This document shows, one piece after another, positions 55,518 to 64,000 of a DNA stretch of 64,000 bases. A model generated the notes under the pieces. The model ran no database searches. It saw only the letters and a list, made by a program, of their open reading frames with translations, and had not been told where the DNA came from. The position numbers and the translations under genes are program-made. This stretch comes from Gammaproteobacteria bacterium (lineage in GTDB: Bacteria; Pseudomonadota; Gammaproteobacteria; Thiotrichales; Thiotrichaceae), in assembly GCA_018822845.1 (NCBI GenBank), contig JAHJJD010000127.1:1-64000 (forward strand), in the 5' to 3' direction. The stretch's first letter is position 1, and each line of letters opens with the position of its first letter.

Positions 55518-55990
55518 GCGAACTAACCCACTTCAATGCCCAAGGCCAGGCGCATATGGTCGATGTCGGTGCCAAACAAACCACCCAGCGCGTCGCCATC
55601 GCCGAAGGCCGCATTGACATGCAGCCCGCCACCCTGGAAAAAATCCTGCAAGGCAGCCACAAAAAAGGTGATGTGCTTGGCATTGCCCGTATCGCAGGCA
55701 TCATGGCGGCAAAGAAAACTGCCGATCTTGTTCCCCTCTGCCACCCCTTGGCGCTGACCCGCGTTGAAATTGATTTCACATCTTCTGTCGAACAATCCCA
55801 CGTTTACTGTCAGGCCAGCGTGGAAACCCGTGGTCAAACAGGCGTGGAAATGGAAGCCCTTACCGCTGTCCAGATTGCCCTGCTGACCATTTACGACATG
55901 TGCAAGGCTGTCGACAAAGGCATGTCCATGAGCGGCATACAACTTGTACACAAATCAGGCGGCAAATCAGGCGAATGGAATCGTTCGTAA
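55514..55990 (+). CDS. moaC: Cyclic pyranopterin monophosphate synthase
   Basis: A 158-residue MoaC, the second enzyme of molybdenum cofactor synthesis. It makes cyclic pyranopterin phosphate. [20 protein letters not shown] and [22 protein letters not shown] are family blocks, with the active-site lysine in the C-terminal HKSGGKSG. It begins inside the DJ-1 gene by four bases. moaE and moaD lie about 500 bp downstream on the other strand. Confidence 0.97.
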   Translation: MSELTHFNAQGQAHMVDVGAKQTTQRVAIAEGRIDMQPATLEKILQGSHKKGDVLGIARIAGIMAAKKTADLVPLCHPLALTRVEIDFTSSVEQSHVYCQASVETRGQTGVEMEALTAVQIALLTIYDMCKAVDKGMSMSGIQLVHKSGGKSGEWNRS

Positions 55991-56139
55991 ATTTCGTTTG
56001 TGTACATCCTGAAAATATGTTTAAATTTTGGTCATAAGCCAGCGATTTTACTAACAAATAGGAAGCGGATACTTTCTGTCCAGCGGATTTGTTGATATAA
56101 CGTTTGCCAGCCAAGAAACAAATTACAGGAGGGAAAAGT

Positions 56140-56481
56140 ATGCAAACCTTGCGTTCTTCCCGAGCGGTCGCATCGTCAGGACTGACATTTATTCTGGCAC
56201 TTGGATTAAGCGTTGCAAGTATCACTGCCCATGCCAGTCAGAGCAGGATTACATTAGTTGCAACCATCAATAACCAGTCAGCTTTACTACCAGGGAAATG
56301 GCTAATCTACAAATTATCCGATCTACGCCACCCTGTTGCCACCCTCACTCGCCATAGCGGAACAGTGTACCTGCCAGCCGGGCAATACCGGGCACGGGTA
56401 GAACTGAACGCAAAGGTAAAGGAAGCCAACTTCCGGGTAGAAACCGAGGCCGACAGCCTCGTGACAGTCGCGATGGACTGA
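56140..56481 (+). CDS. Small exported hypothetical protein
   Basis: A 113-residue protein I do not recognise. Residues 1 to about 33 form a signal peptide ending in THA, and the remainder is predicted to be beta-rich (LLPGKWLIYKLSD, GTVYLPAGQYRARVEL), like a small immunoglobulin-like fold. ATG 56140 has GGAGG five bases upstream. It lies alone between moaC and the convergent moaE. Confidence 0.8.
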   Translation: MQTLRSSRAVASSGLTFILALGLSVASITAHASQSRITLVATINNQSALLPGKWLIYKLSDLRHPVATLTRHSGTVYLPAGQYRARVELNAKVKEANFRVETEADSLVTVAMD

Positions 56482-56488
56482 ACCGGCA

Positions 56489-56935
56489 TCAACCTTGCGT
56501 ATTTTTTTCAACCCAGCGAGCACTACCCGTCGCAAGCTTTTCCTGCTTCCAGAAGGGAGCCTGATGCTTGAGAACCTCCATGATATGACGGCAAGCCGTG
56601 AAAGCCTCCGCCCGGTGTGCCGACCAGACAGCTACCAGCACAATGGCGTCGGCTGGGTGGATTTCCCCTACCCGGTGTACAATACAGACATCATCCAGTG
56701 ACCATGTTTGTATCGCCTCAGCAGCGATACTTTCCAGTTGGCGCTCCGTCATGCCGGGGTAATGCTCCAGATACATTTCGACGACATCATCGCCCTCATT
56801 GAAGTCGCGCATCGTACCCACAAAAACAGCCGCCGCACCGGAACGGGCCGTCGCGGCAGGAATCTGTTGCCGTTGCCATTCCGCCAGATATTGCCACGGC
56901 TCAAAGCCAGCCTCACGCAATTCAACATGCAACAT
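56489..56935 (-). CDS. moaE: Molybdopterin synthase catalytic subunit
   Basis: A 148-residue MoaE that adds the dithiolene sulfurs to cyclic pyranopterin phosphate. It has FVGTMRDFNEG near residue 38, LEHYPGMTERQL and the lysine-containing C-terminal HQAPFWKQEKLATG. It lies one base after moaD. Together with moaC it shows molybdenum cofactor synthesis; moaA and moeA are not in the window. Confidence 0.96.
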   Translation of the reverse strand: MLHVELREAGFEPWQYLAEWQRQQIPAATARSGAAAVFVGTMRDFNEGDDVVEMYLEHYPGMTERQLESIAAEAIQTWSLDDVCIVHRVGEIHPADAIVLVAVWSAHRAEAFTACRHIMEVLKHQAPFWKQEKLATGSARWVEKNTQG

Positions 56936-56936
56936 C

Positions 56937-57170
56937 TCAACCTCCCGTTACAGGCGGGAAAAATGCCACCTCATCGCCCGGCTTTACGCTGGTTTCGGCA
57001 TCAGCATAGACATGATTGACGGAAACCAGCACATTGGCGGGCAGGCTTGCCTCTCCAGAACCCTGTTCCCAGACCTCACGCACGCTCAAGGCAGAATTAC
57101 TGTCCAGCAGCATTTCACTGCGCCCCAACCGCTCACGCAAGCTGGCGAAGAACAAGACCTTGACAGACAT
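56937..57170 (-). CDS. moaD: Molybdopterin synthase sulfur carrier subunit
   Basis: A 77-residue ubiquitin-like sulfur carrier that ends in the required Gly-Gly (PPVTGG). VKVLFFASLRE at the start and DEVAFFPPV match MoaD. ATG 57170 is used, with AGGAGG about ten bases upstream; the frame extends to 57194. It pairs with moaE, whose start lies one base after its stop. Confidence 0.95.
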   Translation of the reverse strand: MSVKVLFFASLRERLGRSEMLLDSNSALSVREVWEQGSGEASLPANVLVSVNHVYADAETSVKPGDEVAFFPPVTGG

Positions 57171-57192
57171 AAACCCAAAACCTCCTGAGCAC

Positions 57193-57224
57193 ATAAAGGA
57201 AAGGCCGCTAATGCGACCTTCCTA
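57193..57224 (-). terminator. Terminator after sulP
   Basis: The arms aggaaaggccgc (57197-57208) and gcgaccttcct (57213-57223) form an imperfect stem around loop taat. On the minus strand T-rich sequence follows, just past the sulP stop and before moaD. Confidence 0.6.
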
Positions 57225-57231
57225 GGATACC

Positions 57232-59004
57232 TCAGTTTGTCTCGACAGGGATATATTGCCTTAACGGCTCTATATCAATTGCATCACCCAGTAACTCCTT
57301 GGCGTGATTGATGGCGTATTTGCGTTCCCGGAAGAAACGGTCTTCACCAATGTGTCTCGCCAGCCCCGAACGCTGGAATGCTTCATAAACCCGCAACTTG
57401 ATACGGGCGATATAGAATTCGATACCAACGGATTGCAGCCGGTCGGCGAGTTTTTCCAGCATTTCCTCCCCGGTGGAATCCACCTGATCGATGGACTCCA
57501 TATCGAGGATCAGCACCTTCAGATTGGGCTTGCTGGCAACATTGTTGAGTAACTTGCCTTCCAGATACCCTGTATTGGCAAAATACAGGTCACCATCGAA
57601 ACGGTATACTGCAATCGTGTCACTGGTTTTCAGCTGATGCGCCCTGGCGTCACGCATTGTGCCATCTGCATCGCGGGCAACCTCCACCAGATGCGGGCTC
57701 ATGGTGCGATAGAGGAACAGCCCCAGTGACAACAGCACTCCCAGCAGAATGCCTTTGTCCAGATGTGGCGCAAATGCCAGGGTAGCCACAAATGTCACTA
57801 CCGCAACTACGCCATCATGCGGCTCCACTTTCCAGGCATGCTTGATCGGTGCAATCTTGATCAGGTTAATAACCGCCATGATGATGACCGCAGCCAATGT
57901 TGCCTGTGGCAAATGGTACAGCAACGGTGTCAGGAACAGCAGGGTCAACGCCACCAGCAAACCTGTCACCACCGAAGAGAACCCGGTCATCGCACCAGCA
58001 GCGAAATTTACTGCTGAACGGGAGAAGGAACCGGATACGGCGTAGCCACTGAACACGCCTGAAGTAATATTGGCCAGCCCCTGTCCCACCAACTCCTGGT
58101 TGGCAGACAAACGCTGGCGGGTTTGGGACGCCATTGCCTTGGCAATCGAAATAGCTTCCACAAAGCCGATCAGGCCAATAATAGCCGCCGTCATTGCCAG
58201 TGAACTCAGGCTCTTGAAATCAAAGCTGACATTCGGGATCGAGAAAGACGGCAACCCCTCCGGAATCGTACCAATAACACTACCCCCCATCCCTTTGTAA
58301 TCTACTGCCCATGACAGCAAGGTGGTAATCACAACCGTAATCAGTACCCCCGGCAAGCGCGGAGCATATTTTTTCAAAACCATCAGGGTGAGCAGCGCAA
58401 AAGCACCCAGCACAAATGTCGTCATTTTGGTGTCAGGCAAGGAAATAATGGTCGTCCACCAGAACTCATAGGAATGTTCAAACTGGTCGGCCTTGACATC
58501 CAGGCCAAAGATTTTCGGCAACTGCGAGGTGGCAATGATCAACGCCCCCGCATTGGTGAAACCAACCACGACCGGGTGCGACAGGAAGTCAACCAACACC
58601 CCTAGACGCAACAGGCCCAGAGACATCTGGAAAACCCCGATCATCAGCGCCAGCATTGCAGAGTAGGCAATGACGGTTTCCACCCCCAGCCCTGCATATT
58701 GCTGCATGGCTGCTGCCGACATCAGTGACACCACGGCTACTGGCCCAGTCCCCAACTGCCGGGAAGAACCGAACACTGCCGCCACCATGACCGGCAGGAA
58801 GGAAGCATATAAACCGATATAAGCAGGCAGTCCCGCCAATTGCGCATACGCCATCGACTGCGGTATCAGCACCAGCGCCACGGTCAAACCCGCCATTGCA
58901 TCTGCCTTCAGTACATCAGGATTCCTGAGTTCACCGATCCAGTCTTTGTATGGCGTGAAACGATCCTTCCAGTCACTCAAGAGTGACACGAGCCAGCTAC
59001 CCAT
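57232..59004 (-). CDS. SulP family anion transporter with STAS domain
   Basis: A 590-residue inner membrane SulP transporter for sulfate, bicarbonate or a related anion. About 12-14 helices fill residues 25-440, including the SLC26 core signature SSRQLGTGPVAVVSLMSAAA. A C-terminal STAS domain (about 460-580) has LKVLILDMESIDQVDSTG. The substrate cannot be read from the sequence. It is monocistronic between the terminators of glmS and its own. Confidence 0.94.
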   Translation of the reverse strand: MGSWLVSLLSDWKDRFTPYKDWIGELRNPDVLKADAMAGLTVALVLIPQSMAYAQLAGLPAYIGLYASFLPVMVAAVFGSSRQLGTGPVAVVSLMSAAAMQQYAGLGVETVIAYSAMLALMIGVFQMSLGLLRLGVLVDFLSHPVVVGFTNAGALIIATSQLPKIFGLDVKADQFEHSYEFWWTTIISLPDTKMTTFVLGAFALLTLMVLKKYAPRLPGVLITVVITTLLSWAVDYKGMGGSVIGTIPEGLPSFSIPNVSFDFKSLSSLAMTAAIIGLIGFVEAISIAKAMASQTRQRLSANQELVGQGLANITSGVFSGYAVSGSFSRSAVNFAAGAMTGFSSVVTGLLVALTLLFLTPLLYHLPQATLAAVIIMAVINLIKIAPIKHAWKVEPHDGVVAVVTFVATLAFAPHLDKGILLGVLLSLGLFLYRTMSPHLVEVARDADGTMRDARAHQLKTSDTIAVYRFDGDLYFANTGYLEGKLLNNVASKPNLKVLILDMESIDQVDSTGEEMLEKLADRLQSVGIEFYIARIKLRVYEAFQRSGLARHIGEDRFFRERKYAINHAKELLGDAIDIEPLRQYIPVETN

Positions 59005-59039
59005 TTTGCTGTTTGCCTCCGCATTTAATTCATTGCCCT

Positions 59040-59069
59040 AAAAAGAAACCAGCGGGAGACCGCTGGTTA
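59040..59069 (-). terminator. Terminator after glmS
   Basis: A perfect 9-bp stem, aaccagcgg (59047-59055) with ccgctggtt (59060-59068) and loop gaga, followed on the minus strand by TTTCTTTTT. It ends the glmU-glmS transcript. Confidence 0.9.
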
Positions 59070-59159
59070 ATTAGAATATAAGATTGTACTAAACTTACAA
59101 CAAGACCGACAGCAAACAGATTCAATACTGAGAGCGGCCAATCATAGGATTCCTCAATA

Positions 59160-60998
59160 CTATTCGACAGTCACCGACTTCGCCAGATTGCGCGGCTTGT
59201 CCACGTCCGTCCCCTTCAGCACCGCCACATGATAAGAGAGCAATTGCAGCGGGATGGTATAAACAACCGGGACGAGCAATTCCGGCACATGTGGCATTTC
59301 CAGCACATGCAGGTTTTCCGTTGGCTGGATATGCGCATCACGATCGGCAAACACGTATAACTCGCCGCCGCGCGAACGCACTTCTTCCAGATTGGATTTG
59401 AGTTTTTCCAGCAAGCCAGTGTTTGGAGCCACCGTCACGATCGGCATTTCACTGTCGACCAGTGCCAATGGGCCGTGCTTGAGTTCGCCTGCCGGGTACG
59501 CTTCGGCATGAATGTAGGAAATTTCCTTGAGCTTGAGCGCCCCTTCCATGGCAACAGGGTAGAGTTCGCCACGACCCAGGAACAGGGCGTGCTGCTTTTC
59601 GATGAAACGCTCCGCCAGCACTTCAATCGCTGCATTCATGTCAAGGGCTTGCTCAATCAGGGCTGGCAGCTTGCGCAAATCAGCCACTACCTGAGCCACC
59701 CTGGCTTTGTCCGCACCTTTGGCCTGCATCAACAAGGTCATCAGCAACTGGAATGCGACCAACTGGGTGGTGAATGCCTTGGTGGAAGCCACCCCGATTT
59801 CCGGCCCGGCCATGGTCATCAGCGACATGTCGGATTCACGGGTCAGCGAACTTTCGGCTACATTACAGATGGTAAGCGTTGCCAGACAGCCCTTGCTTTC
59901 CTTGATCTTTTCCAGTGCAGCCAGGGTATCGGCTGTTTCGCCCGACTGGGAAATGGTCACAAACAGCATGTTCTTGCGCGGTGGCTGACGGCGATAGCGG
60001 TATTCACTCGCCACTTCCACATGGCAGGGAATGTCGGTATTGGCTTCAATCCAGTAGCGCCCGACCAGACCGGCGTGGTAACTGGTACCACAAGCAATGA
60101 TCTGGATTTCCTCGACCTGCGCCAGTGTTTCCAGCGCATCGGCAGTACCCAGCAGGGATGGCAATACATGGTCGCCCGCCAAACGGTTTTCCAGCGTGGA
60201 AGCAACGGACTGCGGCTGCTCGAAGATTTCCTTGAGCATGAAATGGCGGTATTCACCCAACTCGGCGGAACACATGGCCGCATTGGACTCACGCACCGGA
60301 CGGACAACCTGCTCACCATTGGCGTCGTAAATGTCGATCTTGTGGCGGGTAATTCTGGCTACGTCGCCGTTTTCCAGATAAATGAACCGGCTGGTAACCG
60401 GCAGCAATGCCTGAATGTCGGAACCGATGAAGTTTTCACCGATCCCAAGCCCAATCACCAACGGGCTACCCTGGCGGGCAACAATCAGCGTATCTGCTTC
60501 ATTAGGGGAAATGACCCCCAGCGCATAAGCGCCCTGCAATTCGCAGCGCGCTGCCATGACTGCATCCAGCATGCTGACACCCTGGCAGCGGAACACATCA
60601 ATCAGGTGGGCAACCACCTCGGTATCAGTATCGGAATCGAAGCGGTAGCCATCGTTTTTCAGACGCTCGCGCAATTCCACATGATTTTCAATAATGCCGT
60701 TATGCACGATGCCAACCCATTCACCACTGAAATGCGGGTGTGCGTTGCGCTCAGCCGGTACACCGTGGGTTGCCCAACGGGTGTGGGCGATACCCAGCCT
60801 GCCGTCAATCGGCTCGACTTCCAGCCGATCAACCAGCGCTGCAACCTTGCCCAGTGCACGGCTACGCACCAGATCGCCAGTATCGCGGACTACCGCAACA
60901 CCTGCCGAATCGTACCCCCGATATTCCAGACGACGCAGACCTTCCAGCAGGATTTCCACGACCGGACGTTGCGCGATTGCGCCAACAATTCCACACAT
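59160..60998 (-). CDS. glmS: Glucosamine-6-phosphate synthase (isomerizing)
   Basis: A 612-residue glutamine-fructose-6-phosphate aminotransferase. The N-terminal glutaminase uses Cys2 ([10 protein letters not shown]), and two SIS domains (about 290-430 and 460-600) isomerise the sugar. The C-terminal DKPRNLAKSVTVE is the family end. Its start codon shares one base with the glmU stop. No glmS ribozyme is expected in this phylum, and there is no intergenic room for one. Confidence 0.98.
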   Translation of the reverse strand: MCGIVGAIAQRPVVEILLEGLRRLEYRGYDSAGVAVVRDTGDLVRSRALGKVAALVDRLEVEPIDGRLGIAHTRWATHGVPAERNAHPHFSGEWVGIVHNGIIENHVELRERLKNDGYRFDSDTDTEVVAHLIDVFRCQGVSMLDAVMAARCELQGAYALGVISPNEADTLIVARQGSPLVIGLGIGENFIGSDIQALLPVTSRFIYLENGDVARITRHKIDIYDANGEQVVRPVRESNAAMCSAELGEYRHFMLKEIFEQPQSVASTLENRLAGDHVLPSLLGTADALETLAQVEEIQIIACGTSYHAGLVGRYWIEANTDIPCHVEVASEYRYRRQPPRKNMLFVTISQSGETADTLAALEKIKESKGCLATLTICNVAESSLTRESDMSLMTMAGPEIGVASTKAFTTQLVAFQLLMTLLMQAKGADKARVAQVVADLRKLPALIEQALDMNAAIEVLAERFIEKQHALFLGRGELYPVAMEGALKLKEISYIHAEAYPAGELKHGPLALVDSEMPIVTVAPNTGLLEKLKSNLEEVRSRGGELYVFADRDAHIQPTENLHVLEMPHVPELLVPVVYTIPLQLLSYHVAVLKGTDVDKPRNLAKSVTVE

Positions 60999-62377
60999 TA
61001 TTTTTTCCCCTTGACTGGTCGCTGCCAGCCTTTGAGCGTCATTTGTTTGGCACGTGCCAGGGTGAGTTCCCCGGCAGGCGCATCTTTGGTAATGGTAGAA
61101 CCAGCACCAATGGTGGCTCCCTCGCCGATGCTGACCGGTGCCACCAACTGGGTGCAGGAACCCACAAACACCTTGTCGCCAATCACGGTCTTGTGCTTAT
61201 TGGCACCATCATAGTTACAGGTAATGGTACCTGCACCAATATTGACATCGACCCCTATCTCGCTATCACCGATGTAGCTCAGGTGATTCACCTTGCTACC
61301 CCGGCCAATATGGGCTTTCTTGGTTTCAACGAAATTGCCGATTTTAGCCCTGGCCTCCAGCACAGTGCCGGGGCGCAGGCGGGCAAACGGGCCAATGTCA
61401 CAGTTTTCTGCAATCACCGCATCCTCAATGACAGAATGTGACTTGATGCGTGTGTTGTCACCGATTTCCGCATCCTGAATCACGCAGTTGGCTTCAATCA
61501 CCACACCCTTGCCCAGTTTGACATTGCCGCTCAGCACAACGTTGACATCGATGAAAACGTCCTGCCCGGTTTCGACCTTGCCGCGAATATCCAGGCGCGC
61601 CGGGTCGGCGACCGTCACACCTTCCAGCATCAGCCTTTCGGCCAGACGTTGCTGGTAAGCGCGTTCCAGCCGGGCCAACTGCACCCGGTTGTTGGCACCC
61701 TCCACCTCCACCGGATCAGGGCACAGCACGGTATTGACGCTGCCACCTTCCGCCACTGCCAGCCCGACGCAATCGGTCAGGTAGTATTCACCCTGGGCAT
61801 TCTGCGGAGTCAGTTGCTTCAGCCAGCGCTTCAGGTCGGAACCACGGGCGGCAATGAAACCGGTATTCACTTCGCGGATCAGGCGCTGCCCATCGGTGGC
61901 GTCCTTTTCTTCCACAATCGCCTGCACTGCGCCATCAGCATCCCGCACAAGCCGCCCATAACCGGTAGGGTTCGCCAATTCCGTGGTGAGGATGCACATG
62001 GAACAGTCTTGCAAACCCTGTGCCAGTTGTTGCAGGGTCTCGGAACGGATCAACGGCACGTCACCGTAAGCCACCAGCACCACATCATCGGCATCCACCA
62101 GATGAATGGCCTGGCTGACGGCATGCCCCGTACCCTTTTGCACGGATTGCAGCGCCCAATTGAGGTTTTCACCGCTAATGTGTTCACGCACCAGTTCGCC
62201 GCCATGCCCGTAAACAATCGCCACATGACAGGCCACATTACGGTTTTGCAAGGCTGAACAGGCATCGACGACATGCTGCAACATGGGCAGGCCCGCAATC
62301 GGATGAAGCACTTTTGGCAAAGAGGAACGCATCCGGGTACCCTGACCCGCTGCGAGGATAATCGGAAAAATATTCAT
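60998..62377 (-). CDS. glmU: Bifunctional N-acetylglucosamine-1-phosphate uridyltransferase / acetyltransferase
   Basis: A 459-residue enzyme. The N-terminal uridyltransferase domain (about 1-230) has [20 protein letters not shown], and the C-terminal left-handed beta-helix (about 250-459) carries the acetyltransferase. It supplies UDP-GlcNAc for peptidoglycan and lipopolysaccharide. glmS is translationally coupled downstream (TAATG). Confidence 0.98.
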   Translation of the reverse strand: MNIFPIILAAGQGTRMRSSLPKVLHPIAGLPMLQHVVDACSALQNRNVACHVAIVYGHGGELVREHISGENLNWALQSVQKGTGHAVSQAIHLVDADDVVLVAYGDVPLIRSETLQQLAQGLQDCSMCILTTELANPTGYGRLVRDADGAVQAIVEEKDATDGQRLIREVNTGFIAARGSDLKRWLKQLTPQNAQGEYYLTDCVGLAVAEGGSVNTVLCPDPVEVEGANNRVQLARLERAYQQRLAERLMLEGVTVADPARLDIRGKVETGQDVFIDVNVVLSGNVKLGKGVVIEANCVIQDAEIGDNTRIKSHSVIEDAVIAENCDIGPFARLRPGTVLEARAKIGNFVETKKAHIGRGSKVNHLSYIGDSEIGVDVNIGAGTITCNYDGANKHKTVIGDKVFVGSCTQLVAPVSIGEGATIGAGSTITKDAPAGELTLARAKQMTLKGWQRPVKGKK

Positions 62378-62431
62378 GTATTAATCAATACCACTATTTA
62401 TTATGCCGTAAATTATAGCCACTAGAAGCAA

Positions 62432-63118
62432 TTATGCTGGGGGAAAGTGAATCTTATTAAAATTTTCCACCCAAGGATGCAGCAGGTCGTCGGTTGGCTG
62501 GTTTTCGCGGACAAGGCAACAGGTTTTCAAGCCAGCCTGCTGCGCTGCATCCAGCTCCTCCCTGATATCGGACAGAAACAGGATCTCTTGAGCAGGCAAA
62601 CCGATCGCATCCACAATCCGCTGATAAGCTTCCTTTTCACGCTTGTGGCCAATATTGGTGTCGAAATAACCACTGAATAGTGGCATCAGATCACCTGCAT
62701 CGGAATAACCGAATAACAGTTTTTGCGCATGCACGGAACCGGAAGAATAGACGTACAGTTTCACCCCCTGTTCATGCCAGGCCCGCAAATTGCTTACGGC
62801 ATCCGCATAAACATGGCCGGTAAAATCACCCTTGCGGTAACCTTCTTCCCACATCAAACCCTGAATGGCCTTGAGGGGGGTAACTTTTTTGTCTTCAGCA
62901 ATCCACTGGCGCAACTGGGCAATGGCATCTGCCAGCGACAAATTGGCTTTGCCCACTTCCATGCGCACATCATCGATCAGCCGGGCGACCACAGGATCCT
63001 GACGGTGCTCCACTACAAACGCCTGCATGTGCTGGTCAGCGTAAGGAAACAGTACGTCCTTGACAAACGAAAGGCTGGTAGTAGTGCCTTCAATGTCGGT
63101 CAGAATGGCTCGTATCAT
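62432..63118 (-). CDS. mtnC: Enolase-phosphatase E1 (methionine salvage)
   Basis: A 228-residue HAD-superfamily enzyme that enolises and dephosphorylates diketo-methylthiopentyl phosphate. DIEGTTTSLSFV holds the nucleophilic Asp, and the second motif YSSGS and the FLSDIREELDAA motif follow. It is the last gene of mtnB-mtnD-mtnC, separated from mtnD by a 103-bp palindromic element. Confidence 0.96.
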   Translation of the reverse strand: MIRAILTDIEGTTTSLSFVKDVLFPYADQHMQAFVVEHRQDPVVARLIDDVRMEVGKANLSLADAIAQLRQWIAEDKKVTPLKAIQGLMWEEGYRKGDFTGHVYADAVSNLRAWHEQGVKLYVYSSGSVHAQKLLFGYSDAGDLMPLFSGYFDTNIGHKREKEAYQRIVDAIGLPAQEILFLSDIREELDAAQQAGLKTCCLVRENQPTDDLLHPWVENFNKIHFPPA

Positions 63119-63120
63119 GG

Positions 63121-63223
63121 GAAAATCCCCCTCAATCCCCCTTTTTCAAAGGGGGAGGCAAGAGGCTGCGGGATTCTTCCGCTTCCCCCCTTTGAAAAAG
63201 GGGGGCTAGGGGGGATTTTCTTC
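63121..63223. repeat. Paired palindromic element between mtnD and mtnC
   Basis: A 103-bp element that fills nearly the whole gap between the mtnC start and the mtnD stop. Its ends gaaaatccccctc and ggggggattttcttc are inverted, and two CCCCC...GGGGG palindromes flank a spacer. Confidence 0.85.
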
Positions 63224-63226
63224 ACA

Positions 63227-63769
63227 CTAGTTCTCCAGCAGCGGGAAGCGTTTGGCAATGTCGCTGCCGGTAAAATTGGCAACCCAGCCTTCCGGATTGG
63301 TAAACAGGCGGATCGCCTTGAAGCGCGGATTCGGCCCCATATCAAACCAGTGGGTAGCCCCAGCCGGAACGCTGATCAGGTCGCCTTTCTCACACAGCAC
63401 TGTATATACCTTGTCGCCCAGATGCAGATAGAACAGACCCTGCCCATCCACAAAGAACCGCACCTCGTATTCGGAATGGGTATGCTCAGCCAGAAACTTA
63501 TTACGGAACATGTCCTTGTCCGGGTGATCCGGCGTCAGGCTGACCACATCCACGCTCTGGAAGCCATTTTCTTCCATCAGGCGCTCAATATCAGCACGGT
63601 AAGCGGCGATCACTTCCTCCTGGGAAGCATTATCTGCCAGCGGCGCATTGGCCTCCCAACGCTCGAAGCGCACCCCAAAGGTTTGTAACAGCTCACTAAT
63701 GGCGGAGTAATCGGTATAACTTTCCGCCTGCTGCGGATTGTTATCCGCGTAAATTTTCAGTTCACTCAT
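63227..63769 (-). CDS. mtnD: Acireductone dioxygenase
   Basis: A 180-residue cupin that splits acireductone in the methionine salvage pathway. Its metal ligands are in EHTHSEYEVRFFV (HxHxxxxE) and PAGATHWFDMG. ATG 63769 is chosen for AGGTGAG before it. It lies 5 bp downstream of mtnB; the bound metal (iron or nickel) decides the product and cannot be inferred. Confidence 0.97.
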   Translation of the reverse strand: MSELKIYADNNPQQAESYTDYSAISELLQTFGVRFERWEANAPLADNASQEEVIAAYRADIERLMEENGFQSVDVVSLTPDHPDKDMFRNKFLAEHTHSEYEVRFFVDGQGLFYLHLGDKVYTVLCEKGDLISVPAGATHWFDMGPNPRFKAIRLFTNPEGWVANFTGSDIAKRFPLLEN

Positions 63770-63774
63770 CGTTC

Positions 63775-64000
63775 TCACCTATCCAGCAGCATCTGCCGGT
63801 AAACACATTCAAACAGGAATTCCAGCGCCTCAATATGACGTTGGGTATCCGCTACCGTCGCCCCCCAGGTATACAAACCATGTCCACGGATCAGATAGCC
63901 GACTGTCTGTGGATTTTCATCCAGGTATGCCCCTACCACCTCAGCCAGTGCGGGAATATCCTGGCTATTAGGAAACACCGGGATCAACAAACGGCTTGCA
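63775..64000 (-). CDS. mtnB: Methylthioribulose-1-phosphate dehydratase (partial, C-terminal part)
   Basis: The last 75 or so residues of MtnB, a class II aldolase-type dehydratase of the methionine salvage pathway. The protein runs off the window edge. PVFPNSQDIPALA, LIRGHGLYTWG (with a metal-binding His) and HIEALEFLFE match the MtnB C-terminus. It precedes mtnD in the unit. Confidence 0.94.
   Translation of the reverse strand, partial: ASRLLIPVFPNSQDIPALAEVVGAYLDENPQTVGYLIRGHGLYTWGATVADTQRHIEALEFLFECVYRQMLLDR

Noticed and set aside
60950..61000. A glmS ribozyme upstream of glmS
   Set aside because: The glmU stop and glmS start share a base, so there is no leader to hold one, and the ribozyme is typical of Firmicutes.
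59475..61214. A 579-residue plus-strand frame opposite glmS
   Set aside because: glmS is unambiguous on the other strand, and the long antisense frame reflects codon bias only.
40053..63223. The CCCCC/GGGGG elements as insertion sequences
   Set aside because: They are about 40-120 bp, have no open frame of their own and no transposase gene in the window. They were listed as repeats instead.

Overview
The window is gammaproteobacterial chromosome. Gene order (dapA-bamC, rpoZ-spoT, rplU-rpmA-obgE-proB, secB-gpsA, glmU-glmS) and protein sequences fit the Thiotrichales, probably a Thiothrix-like sulfur oxidiser; this is an inference from remembered sequences, not a search. About 60 protein genes and one tRNA-Phe are packed tightly, mostly on the minus strand, with no rRNA, CRISPR array, prophage or transposase gene.

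Layout. 0-8.5 kb: metallo-beta-lactamase hydrolase, bamC, dapA, peroxiredoxin, PhoH, DedA, LysR, pirin, cytochrome b561 and YceI. 8.5-16.3 kb: proton pyrophosphatase, tRNA-Phe, an unknown membrane protein, Ppx/GppA, RidA, SpoT with a degenerate synthetase domain, and rpoZ. 16.4-25.2 kb: a CrbS-like symporter-histidine kinase with a lone receiver, a pseudokinase-exonuclease fusion and two CBS/DUF294 proteins. 25.3-33.9 kb: waaF, ilvE, lytic transglycosylase, apaG, proB, obgE, rpmA, rplU, ispB, mgsA. 44-64 kb: rubrerythrin, an alpha/beta hydrolase split by an A10 frameshift, speD, gshB, gpsA-secB-grx-rhodanese-SqrR-type repressor, envC, ctpA, moaC, moaE-moaD, sulP, glmS-glmU and the methionine salvage genes mtnC-mtnD-mtnB (the last cut by the window edge).

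The accessory island is at 33.9-44 kb. It has a predicted conflict module (CHAT protease, MoxR ATPase, trypco1-like protein). Next to it are the remains of a diversity-generating retroelement (DGR). A 1310-residue membrane protein ends in two formylglycine-enzyme-type lectin domains whose 103-bp variable repeats differ only at sites that an adenine template explains. Downstream lie a truncated Avd gene and a 49-bp template-repeat remnant. No reverse transcriptase is visible, so the element is decayed or served in trans. The same island carries a REP-like inverted pair, a nonsense-mutated CopG gene and several palindromic repeat elements, three of them inserted in frame in the target gene and two between genes elsewhere in the window.
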